Part shown: positions 17,428 through 26,051 of the stretch, one piece after another | How positions within the stretch are numbered: the first letter of the stretch is position 1 | Layout: each line of letters begins with the position of its first letter | DNA from: Psychrobacillus sp. NEAU-3TGS | GTDB taxonomy: Bacteria; Bacillota; Bacilli; Bacillales_A; Planococcaceae | Length of the DNA: 64,000 nucleotides | Direction: 5' to 3' | Assembly: GCF_029955155.1 (NCBI RefSeq) | Contig: NZ_JAPNOZ010000012.1 | Location: 1,185,753-1,249,752 of the forward strand | Translations under genes and position numbers: made by a program | The notes under the pieces: model-generated | The model's database searches: none | What the model was told of the DNA's origin: nothing | What the model saw: the letters and a program-made list of their open reading frames with translations, nothing else

Positions 17428-18663
17428 TTAGAGAATAATATTAATAGGTTCTTCAAGCAATTTTTTAACATCTAGTTGGAATACAGCAGCTGCAGACCCA
17501 TCAAGAAGTCGGTGATCAAATGTTAACGATATGGTCATTACTTGTTTTTTGAATACATTACCTGCATCATCCATATCCAACTCACTTTGAATCGTATTTA
17601 CTCCAAGAATTGCTGCATTTGGTTGATTGATGATTGGAGTAAAGGATGTAACTCCGTACATGCCTAGATTCGAGATTGTAAATGTAGAACCTGTATATTC
17701 ATCCAGATTGAGTCTTCCTTCTCGTGCTCTTAAAGCCAAATCTTTTGCTGCTTCGGATAACTCTTCGATACCCATCTTATCTGCCTCTTTAATAACTGGT
17801 ACAACAAGGCCTTCATCCAATGAGACAGCCATCCCAAGATTTACATGAGCCCGTTGTATAATCTTGTCTCCATCTAAACTTACTAATATATTTTTATTCT
17901 TCTTCAATGCTTTAGCGACTGCTTTCAACATAAAATCATTTACGGATAATTTTGTTTCTCGATTTGCATTCAATTGTTTTCTGAATTCCATTAGCTTCGT
18001 CACATCAATTTTGACATCCTGTGTCACAACCGGAATTTCATTGTGAGATTTGTACATTCTTTCCGCAATTGTTTTTCTCATTCCAGAGAGTTTAACAACT
18101 GTATCGCCATCCATTAACTCAAGATTTTCAGCTTTAGTTGCAACTGGTTCCGCGACAGTTTGTGTAGGAGTTATTGATATAGGCTCTTCAGCCTTTTTCA
18201 ATATATCCTGTTGAATAATTCTTCCCCCTGGACCCGTTCCGATGAGATTTGTAAAATCGACTCCCATTTTATCTGCGGTTTTCCGTGCAAGAGGAGAAAT
18301 TTTGATTCTTCCGCTTGTCTTTGTTGGTAATGATACAACCTTTTCTTCAGCTGTTACTTCCGTTTCAACAAGGTTTGCATCTTCCACAGCTGTAGCTGCT
18401 CCATCTGCTACATCTACAGCTTCACCCGGCTGTCCGATGAAAGCTAACAAACCTTTTACAGGAATATCTTCTCCTTGTTGCGCCACTATTTTTAATAAGA
18501 CACCTTCTACTTCACTTTCTATTTCGCTCGTTAATTTATCCGTTTGGATCTGTACAATAGGCTCACCGATCTTTATTTCGTCACCTTCTTGTTTTAGCCA
18601 TTGATCTACGGTTCCTTCTTCCATCGTAAGACCTAACTGTGGCATACTGACTGCAACTGCCAT
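17428..18663 (-). CDS. Dihydrolipoamide acyltransferase (E2) of a 2-oxoacid/acetoin dehydrogenase
   Basis: E2 carries the lipoyl arm and transfers the acyl group to CoA. The 411 residues comprise one lipoyl domain (1-~78, lipoyl lysine 43 in QTDKLTSEIE), a Glu/Thr-rich linker, a peripheral subunit-binding domain (ISPLARKTADKMGVDFTNL) and a catalytic domain. The catalytic motif FDHRLLDGSAAAVF is near the C-terminus. It sits between E1 beta and E3. Domain plan and length fit acetoin dehydrogenase AcoC as well as branched-chain and pyruvate E2 proteins, so the acyl substrate cannot be decided from the sequence. Confidence 0.93.
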   Translation of the reverse strand: MAVAVSMPQLGLTMEEGTVDQWLKQEGDEIKIGEPIVQIQTDKLTSEIESEVEGVLLKIVAQQGEDIPVKGLLAFIGQPGEAVDVADGAATAVEDANLVETEVTAEEKVVSLPTKTSGRIKISPLARKTADKMGVDFTNLIGTGPGGRIIQQDILKKAEEPISITPTQTVAEPVATKAENLELMDGDTVVKLSGMRKTIAERMYKSHNEIPVVTQDVKIDVTKLMEFRKQLNANRETKLSVNDFMLKAVAKALKKNKNILVSLDGDKIIQRAHVNLGMAVSLDEGLVVPVIKEADKMGIEELSEAAKDLALRAREGRLNLDEYTGSTFTISNLGMYGVTSFTPIINQPNAAILGVNTIQSELDMDDAGNVFKKQVMTISLTFDHRLLDGSAAAVFQLDVKKLLEEPINIIL

Positions 18664-18729
18664 ATCTATTAACCTCCAAAACTCATTTTCTTAAATCATT
18701 GTGAATTCCTTCCAACCAAAGAAACTGTT

Positions 18730-19725
18730 TTACACTAAACTAACCGATTTATTTAATACTTTCTTAACGGCACCAACAATATCATCTACTTGTGGGAAAT
18801 TCGCATCTTCTAGCGGCGGGCTGAAAGGTGATACGATATTAAGTCCCGCAACCCTTTCAACTGGAGAGTCAAGTTCATCAAATAATTCCTCCATTATTTG
18901 AGCACTTATTTCACCGCCGAAACCGCCTCTTTTCACGCCTTCTTCCACTATGACTACATTATGTGTTTTTAAAACTGATTTTTTTATCGCTTCCCAATCT
19001 AGTGGCACTAATGTACGTAGATCCAATACTTCCGCATCGATACCTGATTTTTCTAATTCCTTGGCAGCATCTAACGCAAAATAAACCTGTCTGCTCCAAG
19101 TAATAATGGTTACATCTTTTCCTTCTCTCTTTACATCCGCTTCACCTAGAGGGATTATATATTCACCTTCAGGAATTTGTTCCTTTTTTGCATAAAGAAG
19201 TTTATGCTCTAGGAAGATAACTGGGTCATTATCTCTAATGGATGCCTTAATTAAACCTTTTGCATCCTCAGCAGTTGAGGGACATACTACCTTCAAACCA
19301 GGAATATGGGCAAATAAAGCCTCGAGACACTGAGAGTGCTGTCCAGCATTTCTTCTTCCTGCTCCCATAGGGGCACGAATCACCATAGGAATGGTCATTT
19401 GACCGCCAGTCATATAACGTAGCTTTGCTGCTTGGTTCATAACAGGGTCTAGACTCACACTAATAAAGTCGTTGTACATTAATTCAACAACTGGTCTAAT
19501 ACCTCTCATGGCCGCCCCTACTGCCATCCCTGTAAAGCCTAATTCTGAAATAGGTGTTTCAACGACGCGTTCCGGACCAAATTCATCTAAAAACCCTAAT
19601 GTCAAAGCAAATGGACTACCCATTTTCCCTAAATCTTCTCCTACCATAATGACATTTTCATCTCTTACCATTTCTTCGTGCATTCCTTCTCGAATCGCCG
19701 CACTCACACTAACTTTTTTACTCAT
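18730..19725 (-). CDS. E1 beta subunit of a TPP-dependent 2-oxoacid/acetoin dehydrogenase
   Basis: The 331-residue beta subunit pairs with E1 alpha to decarboxylate the substrate and reductively acylate the lipoyl arm. It has the transketolase-like stretches VIMVGEDLGKMGSPFALT, ETPISELGFTGMAVGAAMRG and RAPMGAGRRNAGQHSQCLEA, and the C-terminal domain ends with VERVAGLNIVSPFSPPLEDA. The ATG overlaps the E1 alpha stop by four bases with AAAGGAG upstream, so the subunits are made in step. Similar to AcoB and PdhB; the AcoB-like compact length does not settle the substrate. Confidence 0.93.
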   Translation of the reverse strand: MSKKVSVSAAIREGMHEEMVRDENVIMVGEDLGKMGSPFALTLGFLDEFGPERVVETPISELGFTGMAVGAAMRGIRPVVELMYNDFISVSLDPVMNQAAKLRYMTGGQMTIPMVIRAPMGAGRRNAGQHSQCLEALFAHIPGLKVVCPSTAEDAKGLIKASIRDNDPVIFLEHKLLYAKKEQIPEGEYIIPLGEADVKREGKDVTIITWSRQVYFALDAAKELEKSGIDAEVLDLRTLVPLDWEAIKKSVLKTHNVVIVEEGVKRGGFGGEISAQIMEELFDELDSPVERVAGLNIVSPFSPPLEDANFPQVDDIVGAVKKVLNKSVSLV

Positions 19726-20738
19726 CGTACAACACTCCTTTCGTTATCTTGAGAATAGACATCCGTTGTTAGTTCACTGAGATCAGGATATGGAGAATTA
19801 ACGGCAAACTCATATGCCTCCTCGATTTCTTTTTTCATCGCTTCATCAATTTCTACCATTTCAGCTTCCGTCACATCATTTTCAAGCAAGTATTCTTTGA
19901 ATCTCTTAATTGCATCCTTTTGATATGCTTCTTCAATATATTCTTTTGGACGATAACTGGAAGGATCACCACAATAATGGCCTTCATGTCTAAACGTTTC
20001 ACACTCAATGATCGACGGCCCGTTACCAGCTCTTGCGTAGTCAACCGCTTCCTTAACTGCTTCATATACAGCTAATACATTATTGCCATCCACTGTTTTT
20101 CCTGGAATATCATAAGCTACCGCTCTTACAGATAGGTTAGGGGTGTTTGTTACGGATTTTATGTCAACCGAAACACCAAGACCATTATTTTCGATTAGAT
20201 ATATAACCGGAAGCTTCCATGTTGCAGCCATATTAATGGATTCATGGAATGCACCAGTATTCGCACCAGAGTCACCGAAGAAACAAAGTGTAACTTCATC
20301 CGTCCCTTTAATTTTTGAAGCCAATCCGGAGCCTGTAGCAATTGGGATACCTGCACCAACAATACCGTTGGCACCAAGGATTCCTAAGTTGACATCTACG
20401 ATATGCATCGATCCGCCTTTACCTCCGCAATAGCCTGTTGCTTTCCCGAAAAGCTCAGCCATTGTCTTATCTGTTTTGGCTCCCTTTCCAATACAGTGGC
20501 CATGACCACGATGTGTACTTGTAATAAAATCAGTTTTCTCAAGAGCATAGTTTGCACCAACTGCCGTTGCTTCCTGACCAATACAAAGGTGGATATTGCC
20601 CGCTAACATTCCTTTGTTAAAACATTCGCCTGCCTTTGTTTCAAACGTTCTGATCCTCACCATTTCTTCATACAACTTAACTAAAAATTCTTTTGAATAT
20701 TTATTTTCTATTTCCATATTACTTTTTACGTTAACCAA
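19722..20738 (-). CDS. E1 alpha subunit of a TPP-dependent 2-oxoacid/acetoin dehydrogenase
   Basis: The alpha subunit (about 338 residues) binds thiamine diphosphate. The TPP motif runs from FFGDSGANTGAFHESINMAA to LPVIYLIENN, and the active-site histidine region STHRGHGHCIGKGA precedes it. FRHEGHYCGDPSSYRP gives the phosphorylation-loop-like segment. I prefer TTG at 20738, which has GAGGTG eight bases upstream; a GTG nine bases earlier sits too close to that site. It begins a four-gene E1-E1-E2-E3 block about 145 bases after the DUF35 gene. The acetoin dehydrogenase AcoA is the nearest match by pattern. Confidence 0.93.
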   Translation of the reverse strand: MVNVKSNMEIENKYSKEFLVKLYEEMVRIRTFETKAGECFNKGMLAGNIHLCIGQEATAVGANYALEKTDFITSTHRGHGHCIGKGAKTDKTMAELFGKATGYCGGKGGSMHIVDVNLGILGANGIVGAGIPIATGSGLASKIKGTDEVTLCFFGDSGANTGAFHESINMAATWKLPVIYLIENNGLGVSVDIKSVTNTPNLSVRAVAYDIPGKTVDGNNVLAVYEAVKEAVDYARAGNGPSIIECETFRHEGHYCGDPSSYRPKEYIEEAYQKDAIKRFKEYLLENDVTEAEMVEIDEAMKKEIEEAYEFAVNSPYPDLSELTTDVYSQDNERSVVR

Positions 20739-20810
20739 TTTCTCCACACCTCTCAGTTTTTAATAGATTCTCATAAAGAACGAATGTGAAACATGGATTG
20801 CATTTTTCAA

Positions 20811-20833
20811 ATTCCACAATTAACTTATGGAAT
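20811..20833. promoter_or_regulatory. 23-bp dyad upstream of E1 alpha
   Basis: ATTCCACAATTAACTTATGGAAT at 20811-20833 has ATTCCA/TGGAAT arms with inner AA/TT pairing. It lies in the only sizeable gap inside the operon, 73 bases before the E1 alpha start, and could be an operator for an internal promoter. No protein can be assigned. Confidence 0.3.
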
Positions 20834-20882
20834 CGCTTACTATTTTTCATATGGCAAGACTATTTCCAAGGATTTCCACAAC

Positions 20883-21194
20883 CTAGTTCTTTGAAAAAAT
20901 ATACGTGTTCTTTTCATTCGAAATGCATGTTACTTTATCATTAATCTCAACTGGTTCTGATATTCTCCCTGTTACTCTCAATCCGTTAGGTAGTTCAACT
21001 AACGCTACGGTATACGGAGTTAAGTGTGCAAACTCTTGGGATGTGACATGAATTCTTGTGGAAGAGAAAACTTTGCCTTTTCCATTCACTTCAGTCAATT
21101 TAAATTCAGCGTTTTTGCAGTTAGGACATACCCATTTCTTCTGAGCAAACTGACGCTCACATTGACAACATTCAAATACTCGTATATTTGTCAT
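20883..21194 (-). CDS. Zn-ribbon OB-fold protein (DUF35 family), thiolase partner
   Basis: This 103-residue protein has a rubredoxin-type zinc ribbon with four cysteines (CCQC near 9-12 and CPNC near 23-26) followed by an OB-fold domain (KGKVFSSTRIHV, TPYTVALVELPNGLRV). DUF35 proteins form complexes with thiolase-like enzymes and, in sterol side-chain degradation, with MaoC-like hydratases and aldolases. The ATG overlaps the stop codon of the thiolase gene upstream by four bases, which strongly supports a physical partnership. No catalytic role of its own is implied. Confidence 0.9.
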   Translation of the reverse strand: MTNIRVFECCQCERQFAQKKWVCPNCKNAEFKLTEVNGKGKVFSSTRIHVTSQEFAHLTPYTVALVELPNGLRVTGRISEPVEINDKVTCISNEKNTYIFSKN

Positions 21195-22333
21195 GATCTA
21201 TTCACTCCTTCAAAAATATGAACAGTAGAATAGGCACCTGTGCCTCCAAGGTTTTGGGCTAATCCGATTCGAGCTCCTTCCACTTGGTTGCAACTTGTTC
21301 CTCTAAGCTGAGAGACAATTTGATATATTTGTGCGAGGCCTGTCGCTCCTATTGGATGTCCTTTTGAGAGGAGACCACCACTTGTATTTACTGGTACTTT
21401 ACCTCCATGTTTCGTCAGTCCTTGTTGGATAGCTTCCCATCCTTTACCTTTTTCGAAGAATCCAAGCTCTTCAATCGCCAGCATTTCAGTCATGGAAAAA
21501 CAATCATGTAGTTCAACTACATCAATATCATCTGGACCGATTCCTGCAATTTCATAAGCTTTTCTTGCAGATTCTTTAATCGCAGGCAAACTTAAGAGAT
21601 TGGCTGCTTCTTGCATTTGAGTTGTACCGGAAGCCTGTGCAGATGCTCTAACAATGACTCCATCTTCACCTTTAGAAAGTACGATTGCCGCAGCACCGTC
21701 AGTCGTTGGCGAGCAATCAAAAAGTCCTAAAGGATCTGTAATCATTCTTGCAAACATAATTTCTTCCATTGTAGTTGGTTTCTTAAATTGTGAAATTGGA
21801 TTGTTTACGGCATACTCGCGATTCTTTAGTGCAACCATTGCTAAGTGCTCTTTAGACGCCCCAGTTTCATAAAAGTAGCGATTGGCCAAGGTTCCAAAAA
21901 AACCTGGAAATGTTAAGCCTGCATTCTTTTCATTTGAATCATTATCCATTGCTGCATTTATTGCTCTTGTAGTAACTTCTGTTGGTGAATCTTTCATTTT
22001 TTCTACTCCAGCAATTAGCACATTTTCATACTCTCCACTCTTAATCATGAGATAGGCTTGACGGAAAGCAATCCCGCCTGATGCGCAAGCACCTTCCACT
22101 TTTGCTGTTGGAATTGGTCCTAATCCTAAATCATTTGCCACAAGAGCTCCTAAAATCTCTTGATTTGCCAATTGTCCAGACATGGAATTACCGACATACA
22201 CGGCATCTATTTTTGGAAAATTGGCTTCTCTTAAGGCTTCTAAACATGCGTCCAACAGCAACGTTTTTAATGAAACATTTTCATGTTTGCCGAATGCAGT
22301 TATTCCAATTCCAGCTACCTTGACCTTATTCAT
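21191..22333 (-). CDS. Thiolase family protein (SCP2-type acetyl-CoA acyltransferase)
   Basis: The 380-residue enzyme is of the SCP2-thiolase type that pairs with DUF35 proteins. The nucleophilic cysteine is in KVEGACASGGIAFRQA, the histidine in VVELHDCFSMTE, and the C-terminal motif is SGGLLSKGHPIGATG, with the conserved GHPIGATG. It should cleave a beta-ketoacyl-CoA with CoA or run the reverse condensation. It overlaps both neighbours (acyl-CoA synthetase upstream, DUF35 downstream) by four bases, so these three genes form a tightly coupled unit. The acyl substrate is unknown. Confidence 0.92.
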   Translation of the reverse strand: MNKVKVAGIGITAFGKHENVSLKTLLLDACLEALREANFPKIDAVYVGNSMSGQLANQEILGALVANDLGLGPIPTAKVEGACASGGIAFRQAYLMIKSGEYENVLIAGVEKMKDSPTEVTTRAINAAMDNDSNEKNAGLTFPGFFGTLANRYFYETGASKEHLAMVALKNREYAVNNPISQFKKPTTMEEIMFARMITDPLGLFDCSPTTDGAAAIVLSKGEDGVIVRASAQASGTTQMQEAANLLSLPAIKESARKAYEIAGIGPDDIDVVELHDCFSMTEMLAIEELGFFEKGKGWEAIQQGLTKHGGKVPVNTSGGLLSKGHPIGATGLAQIYQIVSQLRGTSCNQVEGARIGLAQNLGGTGAYSTVHIFEGVNRS

Positions 22334-23811
22334 GTAGTTACACTCCCATATATAGCTTTCAACTCACGTTTTAATATTTTTCCATAACTGCTTTTCGGAA
22401 GCTCTTTTACAATATGAATCTCTTTTGGCTTTTTGAAGCTTGCTAGATTGTTTTTACAAAGTTCTAACAGCTCTTCTGGTTCAACATGAGCTCCCTCATT
22501 TAAAACGCAGTAAGCGATAACCGCTTCTCCCCATTTTTCATGCGGCATACCAACTACAGAAGTTTCCTTGATACCATCATGTTTATTTAAAACTTCTTCA
22601 ATTTCACGAGGGTAGATGTTTAAGCCGCCGCTAATTATGACATCTTTCTTCCGGTCCACAATGTGTAAGTAGCCATTTTCATCTGTCCATCCTAAATCGC
22701 CTGTATAAAGCCATCCATCACGAAGTGCTTCATTTGTAGCTGGTTCATTTCTCCAGTAACCTTTCATTACCAGTGGACCCTTACAAATAATTTCTCCTAT
22801 CTTTCCATGGGGAAGAGCTGCTCCTTCATCATCAACTATCTTCATTTCGACAAATGGACCTGCAGCACCGCACGATTCTAGTCTATTAGCTAATTCATTG
22901 CGAGGCATTACTGTTATCGTCATCGGTGCTTCTACTTGGCCATATGTTTCTATGAAAATAGGACCTGCTTTTTCAATGGCTTGCTTTAATTTGCTTGCTG
23001 CAATTGGGGAACCAGCCATATTGATTGATTTAATATTGGCGAGTTTTTTTGGATCGAAATCTGGATTTTGTATCATTAAATTCACCATGGTTGGAACCAT
23101 AAAGATGAAAGTAACCTTTTCTTTTTCCATATCATTTAAGAATTCAGCTGGTTCAAATTTATCAAATACAATTTGTGTTAAACCGAACAGCCAAGAAATA
23201 TGGGATAAAGGATTACTACCGTGTGTTAATGGTGCTACATGGCCAGCAACATCATCTGGTGTGATTTCACATGCGAGTGCCAAGGACAAGGCGCTTGAAA
23301 CCATATTTCGGTGCGTGACCATAACACCTTTTGGTCTGCCGGTTGTACCCGATGTATACATAATGGCAAAAAGATCATCTTCTTCTGTAGCTATTTCTGG
23401 CTCAACACTTTCTTGTGACATTAACCATTCTTCATAATCATTTCCGATAAAGATTTTTTGACTATCCGTATCAATCGCATTTAAATATTCTTCTTCACCG
23501 ATGAGCACTTTCACTTCAGCATTTTCTAATATAAATTCCACTTCTTTTGGGTGAAGCCGATAATTCACAGGTACTTTTATAAACCCACCAAAAGAGACTC
23601 CCAAATCCAATTCAACATGTTCTAAGCGGTTTGACATAAGGATGCCAATACGGTCGCCTTTTTCAACTCCAGCACTTCTTAGTGCAGCATATAATTGATA
23701 GGAACGCTTTTGTAATTCCTTATAAGTGATTCCGCGATATTTATCCTTCACAGCCAGTTTTTCAGGATATCTTTTGAACACTTTATTTGCTAAATGGGCA
23801 ATGGTCTGCAT
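22330..23811 (-). CDS. AMP-forming acyl-CoA synthetase
   Basis: The 493-residue ANL-superfamily ligase activates a carboxylic acid to its CoA thioester via an acyl-AMP. Visible motifs are the P-loop AIMYTSGTTGRPKGVMVTH, the A5-like TYGQVEAPMTIT, the A7 motif GWLYTGDLGW with the hinge DRKKDVIISGG, and the catalytic lysine in KSSYGKILKREL near the C-terminus. The start directly follows the stop codon of the PPC-domain gene (TAAATG). Together with the thiolase it indicates that the pathway works on CoA esters of an imported acid, either a fatty, aromatic or branched one. Confidence 0.94.
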   Translation of the reverse strand: MQTIAHLANKVFKRYPEKLAVKDKYRGITYKELQKRSYQLYAALRSAGVEKGDRIGILMSNRLEHVELDLGVSFGGFIKVPVNYRLHPKEVEFILENAEVKVLIGEEEYLNAIDTDSQKIFIGNDYEEWLMSQESVEPEIATEEDDLFAIMYTSGTTGRPKGVMVTHRNMVSSALSLALACEITPDDVAGHVAPLTHGSNPLSHISWLFGLTQIVFDKFEPAEFLNDMEKEKVTFIFMVPTMVNLMIQNPDFDPKKLANIKSINMAGSPIAASKLKQAIEKAGPIFIETYGQVEAPMTITVMPRNELANRLESCGAAGPFVEMKIVDDEGAALPHGKIGEIICKGPLVMKGYWRNEPATNEALRDGWLYTGDLGWTDENGYLHIVDRKKDVIISGGLNIYPREIEEVLNKHDGIKETSVVGMPHEKWGEAVIAYCVLNEGAHVEPEELLELCKNNLASFKKPKEIHIVKELPKSSYGKILKRELKAIYGSVTT

Positions 23812-24318
23812 TTAGTCAATCTCCTTTGAATCATAGAAACTAAATAAGTTGTATCCAAGTCCTTTATGCACTTCCCTTTTTGGCTGAATCCCTTCAGATA
23901 CAAGTATCGTAAATTCAACTGTAGCCGCAACAGGATTTCCACTATTTAAGAAATGTCCTCCCGTTAGACTTTTTCTATGATCAACAAATACTCCGTGAAA
24001 GTGGATATCTAGCTCTCCTTGTTCATCCTTTCCGATGATTCCATTTCCTGAAAGCAATTCCACTGGTGTTTCCCATGTCAACGGATTAGAATAGAACATT
24101 TTATTGTTTTCATAGTTTATTTGAATAATCGATACCCTTGATAAGGAACCAATGCAAGAAATAGTGCCGGATGTGATGTCATGCTTCTGACAGATTTTCT
24201 TGAAGCCTTCGATAAGATCTTCTCCCGGTGCCAGAAATCCCATGATGATTCCTCTTTTTTCATCGAAAACAGACTGCGAAACACGTACTGGACTCACTTT
24301 TTCCACTAGTTTATCCAA
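23812..24318 (-). CDS. PPC (DUF296) domain protein
   Basis: This ~168-residue protein consists almost wholly of a PPC/DUF296 domain: LAPGEDLIEGFKKICQKH, GTISCIGSLSRVSI, ELDIHFHGVF and a closing strand VAATVEFTILVSEG. The family occurs in plant AT-hook proteins and as stand-alone bacterial proteins; it forms trimers, and bacterial members have histidine clusters that can bind metal (here HFHGVFVDHR and GGHF). The function in bacteria is not settled. I start at TTG 24318, which has GGAGGTG six bases upstream; the gene overlaps the SDR gene by eight bases. Its place inside an acyl-CoA pathway operon suggests an enzymatic or binding role rather than DNA binding. Confidence 0.8.
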   Translation of the reverse strand: MDKLVEKVSPVRVSQSVFDEKRGIIMGFLAPGEDLIEGFKKICQKHDITSGTISCIGSLSRVSIIQINYENNKMFYSNPLTWETPVELLSGNGIIGKDEQGELDIHFHGVFVDHRKSLTGGHFLNSGNPVAATVEFTILVSEGIQPKREVHKGLGYNLFSFYDSKEID

Positions 24319-25078
24319 TTGCAGCACCTCCACATACTTTTAAGACCTGGCCTGTCGTATAAGCCGACTCTTTGGAAGCAAAGTATAATACAGCTTCAGC
24401 AATTTCTTCCGTTGTTCCCATTCTTTTAATGGATTGATTGTCTACGTTATAGGCCATCCCTTTCGTAATTGCTGTTTCTACTCCACCTGGCGCTACACTA
24501 TTTACCGCAATTCCTAGAGAGCCCACTTCTTTTGCTACCCACTTCGTAAAGGCAATTACGCCTCCCTTTGAAGCTGCATATGCCGGGCCTGAACGTCCTT
24601 TTGTACTTCCTGGTTCAAATCCTGATAAATGTCCTCCAATAATTCCGGAGATTGAACTAATATTCACAACTCTTCCATATTGTTGTTCTTTCATATATGG
24701 ATAGATAACGGCTTGTGTAAGGAAGAAGGTCGCTTTTAAATTCGTTTCTATGTCTCGATCCCACATTTCCTCTGTCATTTCTTCTAAATCAAGCCTACTT
24801 GCAGTGCCCGCATTATTAACGAGAATATCTATTCTCCCAAACTCTTCATGTGTTTGTTTGACTAAATCCTGGATAGCTTCCTTATTCCTAATATCCACTT
24901 CAAATGAAAGTGTTTTGACGTTTGGATTAATTTGTGCAATCTCCTGCTTCGTTTCTTCACTTGGCAATAGATCAACCAATACAACATGTGCTCCTTCTCT
25001 TGCCAATGTTTTTGCACATGCCGCGCCAATTCCTCTTGAAGCTCCTGTAACTATTGCTACCTGATCATGTATTCTCAT
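24311..25078 (-). CDS. SDR family NAD(P)-dependent oxidoreductase
   Basis: A 255-residue classical short-chain dehydrogenase/reductase. It shows the cofactor motif VTGASRGIGAAC, the NNAG motif (VNNAGTASRL), the catalytic Ser in NISSISG and Tyr-x-x-x-Lys in YAASKGG, and the C-terminal YTTGQVLKVCGG. It probably oxidises a hydroxyacyl or alcohol intermediate, plausibly 3-hydroxyacyl-CoA ahead of the thiolase. First gene of the enzyme block after the regulator; ATG follows GGGAGG. Overlaps the PPC gene. Confidence 0.92.
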   Translation of the reverse strand: MRIHDQVAIVTGASRGIGAACAKTLAREGAHVVLVDLLPSEETKQEIAQINPNVKTLSFEVDIRNKEAIQDLVKQTHEEFGRIDILVNNAGTASRLDLEEMTEEMWDRDIETNLKATFFLTQAVIYPYMKEQQYGRVVNISSISGIIGGHLSGFEPGSTKGRSGPAYAASKGGVIAFTKWVAKEVGSLGIAVNSVAPGGVETAITKGMAYNVDNQSIKRMGTTEEIAEAVLYFASKESAYTTGQVLKVCGGAAIG

Positions 25079-25160
25079 TGAATAAATCCTCCCATGGTTT
25101 TATACTTTAAACTTTATAAGGTTATATAAGATTCTTTTCATTAAGACTCTCTTTCTTGTA

Positions 25161-25952
25161 TCAGTAATATTCCCTCTTCTGGTTGCCTATTAGATTAGAA
25201 ATTTTTTCAGATAGTTCCATTGCCTTTGGTACGACCATACGTATTTTTTCCTCCGTCATACGATAGGAGACCCCAGCGATACATAAGGATGCTACCATTT
25301 GATTGGTGTTATCATATATTGGAAAAGCAATTCCTGTTAAATAGTGTTGCCATTCCTCATTATCAACTGCAAATCCTTGCTTCCTAATTTTTGCTATTTC
25401 GTTTATAAACTTTTCTTTACTTAGTATGGTGTTTTCAGTAATTTCCTTTAATGGCTCTCTATCCAAATACCTTTCTAACTCATCATCAGTGAAATGAGCC
25501 AAGTAAAGCTTTCCACTTGCCACACAATACAACGGTGCACTTTCTCCTGGGGACACCACAATTCTAAGCGCTGATGGACTTTCGATTTTTTCCAAATAGT
25601 GAACCTTATCGTTCGAGTATGAAGCGATGACAGTACTTTCTTTTACCTCATTCGCAAATTCAATTAAATAAGGTTTTATAATATCCAGAAAATGAAGCTG
25701 AAAATAGTTTTTCATACCTATTGAATGGAGTTTTGTCGTCATATGATAGCGATCATCATCATGCTTTTTGATATAACCAAGATTTTCAAATGTAGTTAAA
25801 AATCGATGAATCGTAGCTTTGTTACTATTCATTAATTGAATTAATTCTGTAAATGTACTTGGTCTATCAGCAATTTGCTCCAGAATGCGAATTGCTTTTT
25901 CAACAGTCTTTATATTTTGAGATATTATGTATCCCTCCCTACTGTTCAGCAT
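25161..25952 (-). CDS. IclR family transcriptional regulator
   Basis: The protein has an N-terminal winged helix (TVEKAIRILEQIADRPSTFTELIQ, then NKATIHRFLTTFENLGYI) and a C-terminal effector domain with IASYSNDKVHYLEKIES and TGIAFPIYDNTNQMVASLCI. IclR proteins sense small organic acids and control degradation operons; this one likely regulates the surrounding genes. The start is uncertain. A TTG at 26003 has AGGAGG in front, but that AGGAGG is part of the terminator stem after dctM, so I prefer ATG 25952 (263 residues). A GGGAGGG 20 bases further on has no standard start codon behind it. Confidence 0.88.
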   Translation of the reverse strand: MLNSREGYIISQNIKTVEKAIRILEQIADRPSTFTELIQLMNSNKATIHRFLTTFENLGYIKKHDDDRYHMTTKLHSIGMKNYFQLHFLDIIKPYLIEFANEVKESTVIASYSNDKVHYLEKIESPSALRIVVSPGESAPLYCVASGKLYLAHFTDDELERYLDREPLKEITENTILSKEKFINEIAKIRKQGFAVDNEEWQHYLTGIAFPIYDNTNQMVASLCIAGVSYRMTEEKIRMVVPKAMELSEKISNLIGNQKREYY

Positions 25953-26003
25953 GTTTAGATTCCATTGATTACAGAAAAATAATAATACACTGATTATTTG
26001 CAA

Positions 26004-26040
26004 AGAATGGCCTCCTGATACTATTCAAGAAGCCATCTTT
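26004..26040 (-). terminator. Hairpin terminator after dctM
   Basis: ATGGCTTCTTGA and TCAGGAGGCCAT pair with two G-U/mismatch positions around ATAGTA, followed by TCTTTG on the minus strand. The T-run is weak, so readthrough into iclR is possible. Confidence 0.55.
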
Positions 26041-26051
26041 ATCATTCATTG

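Noticed and set aside
25953-26003. Longer IclR protein from TTG 26003
   Set aside because: The apparent ribosome site is one arm of the dctM terminator hairpin, and the extra 17 residues do not resemble IclR N-termini.
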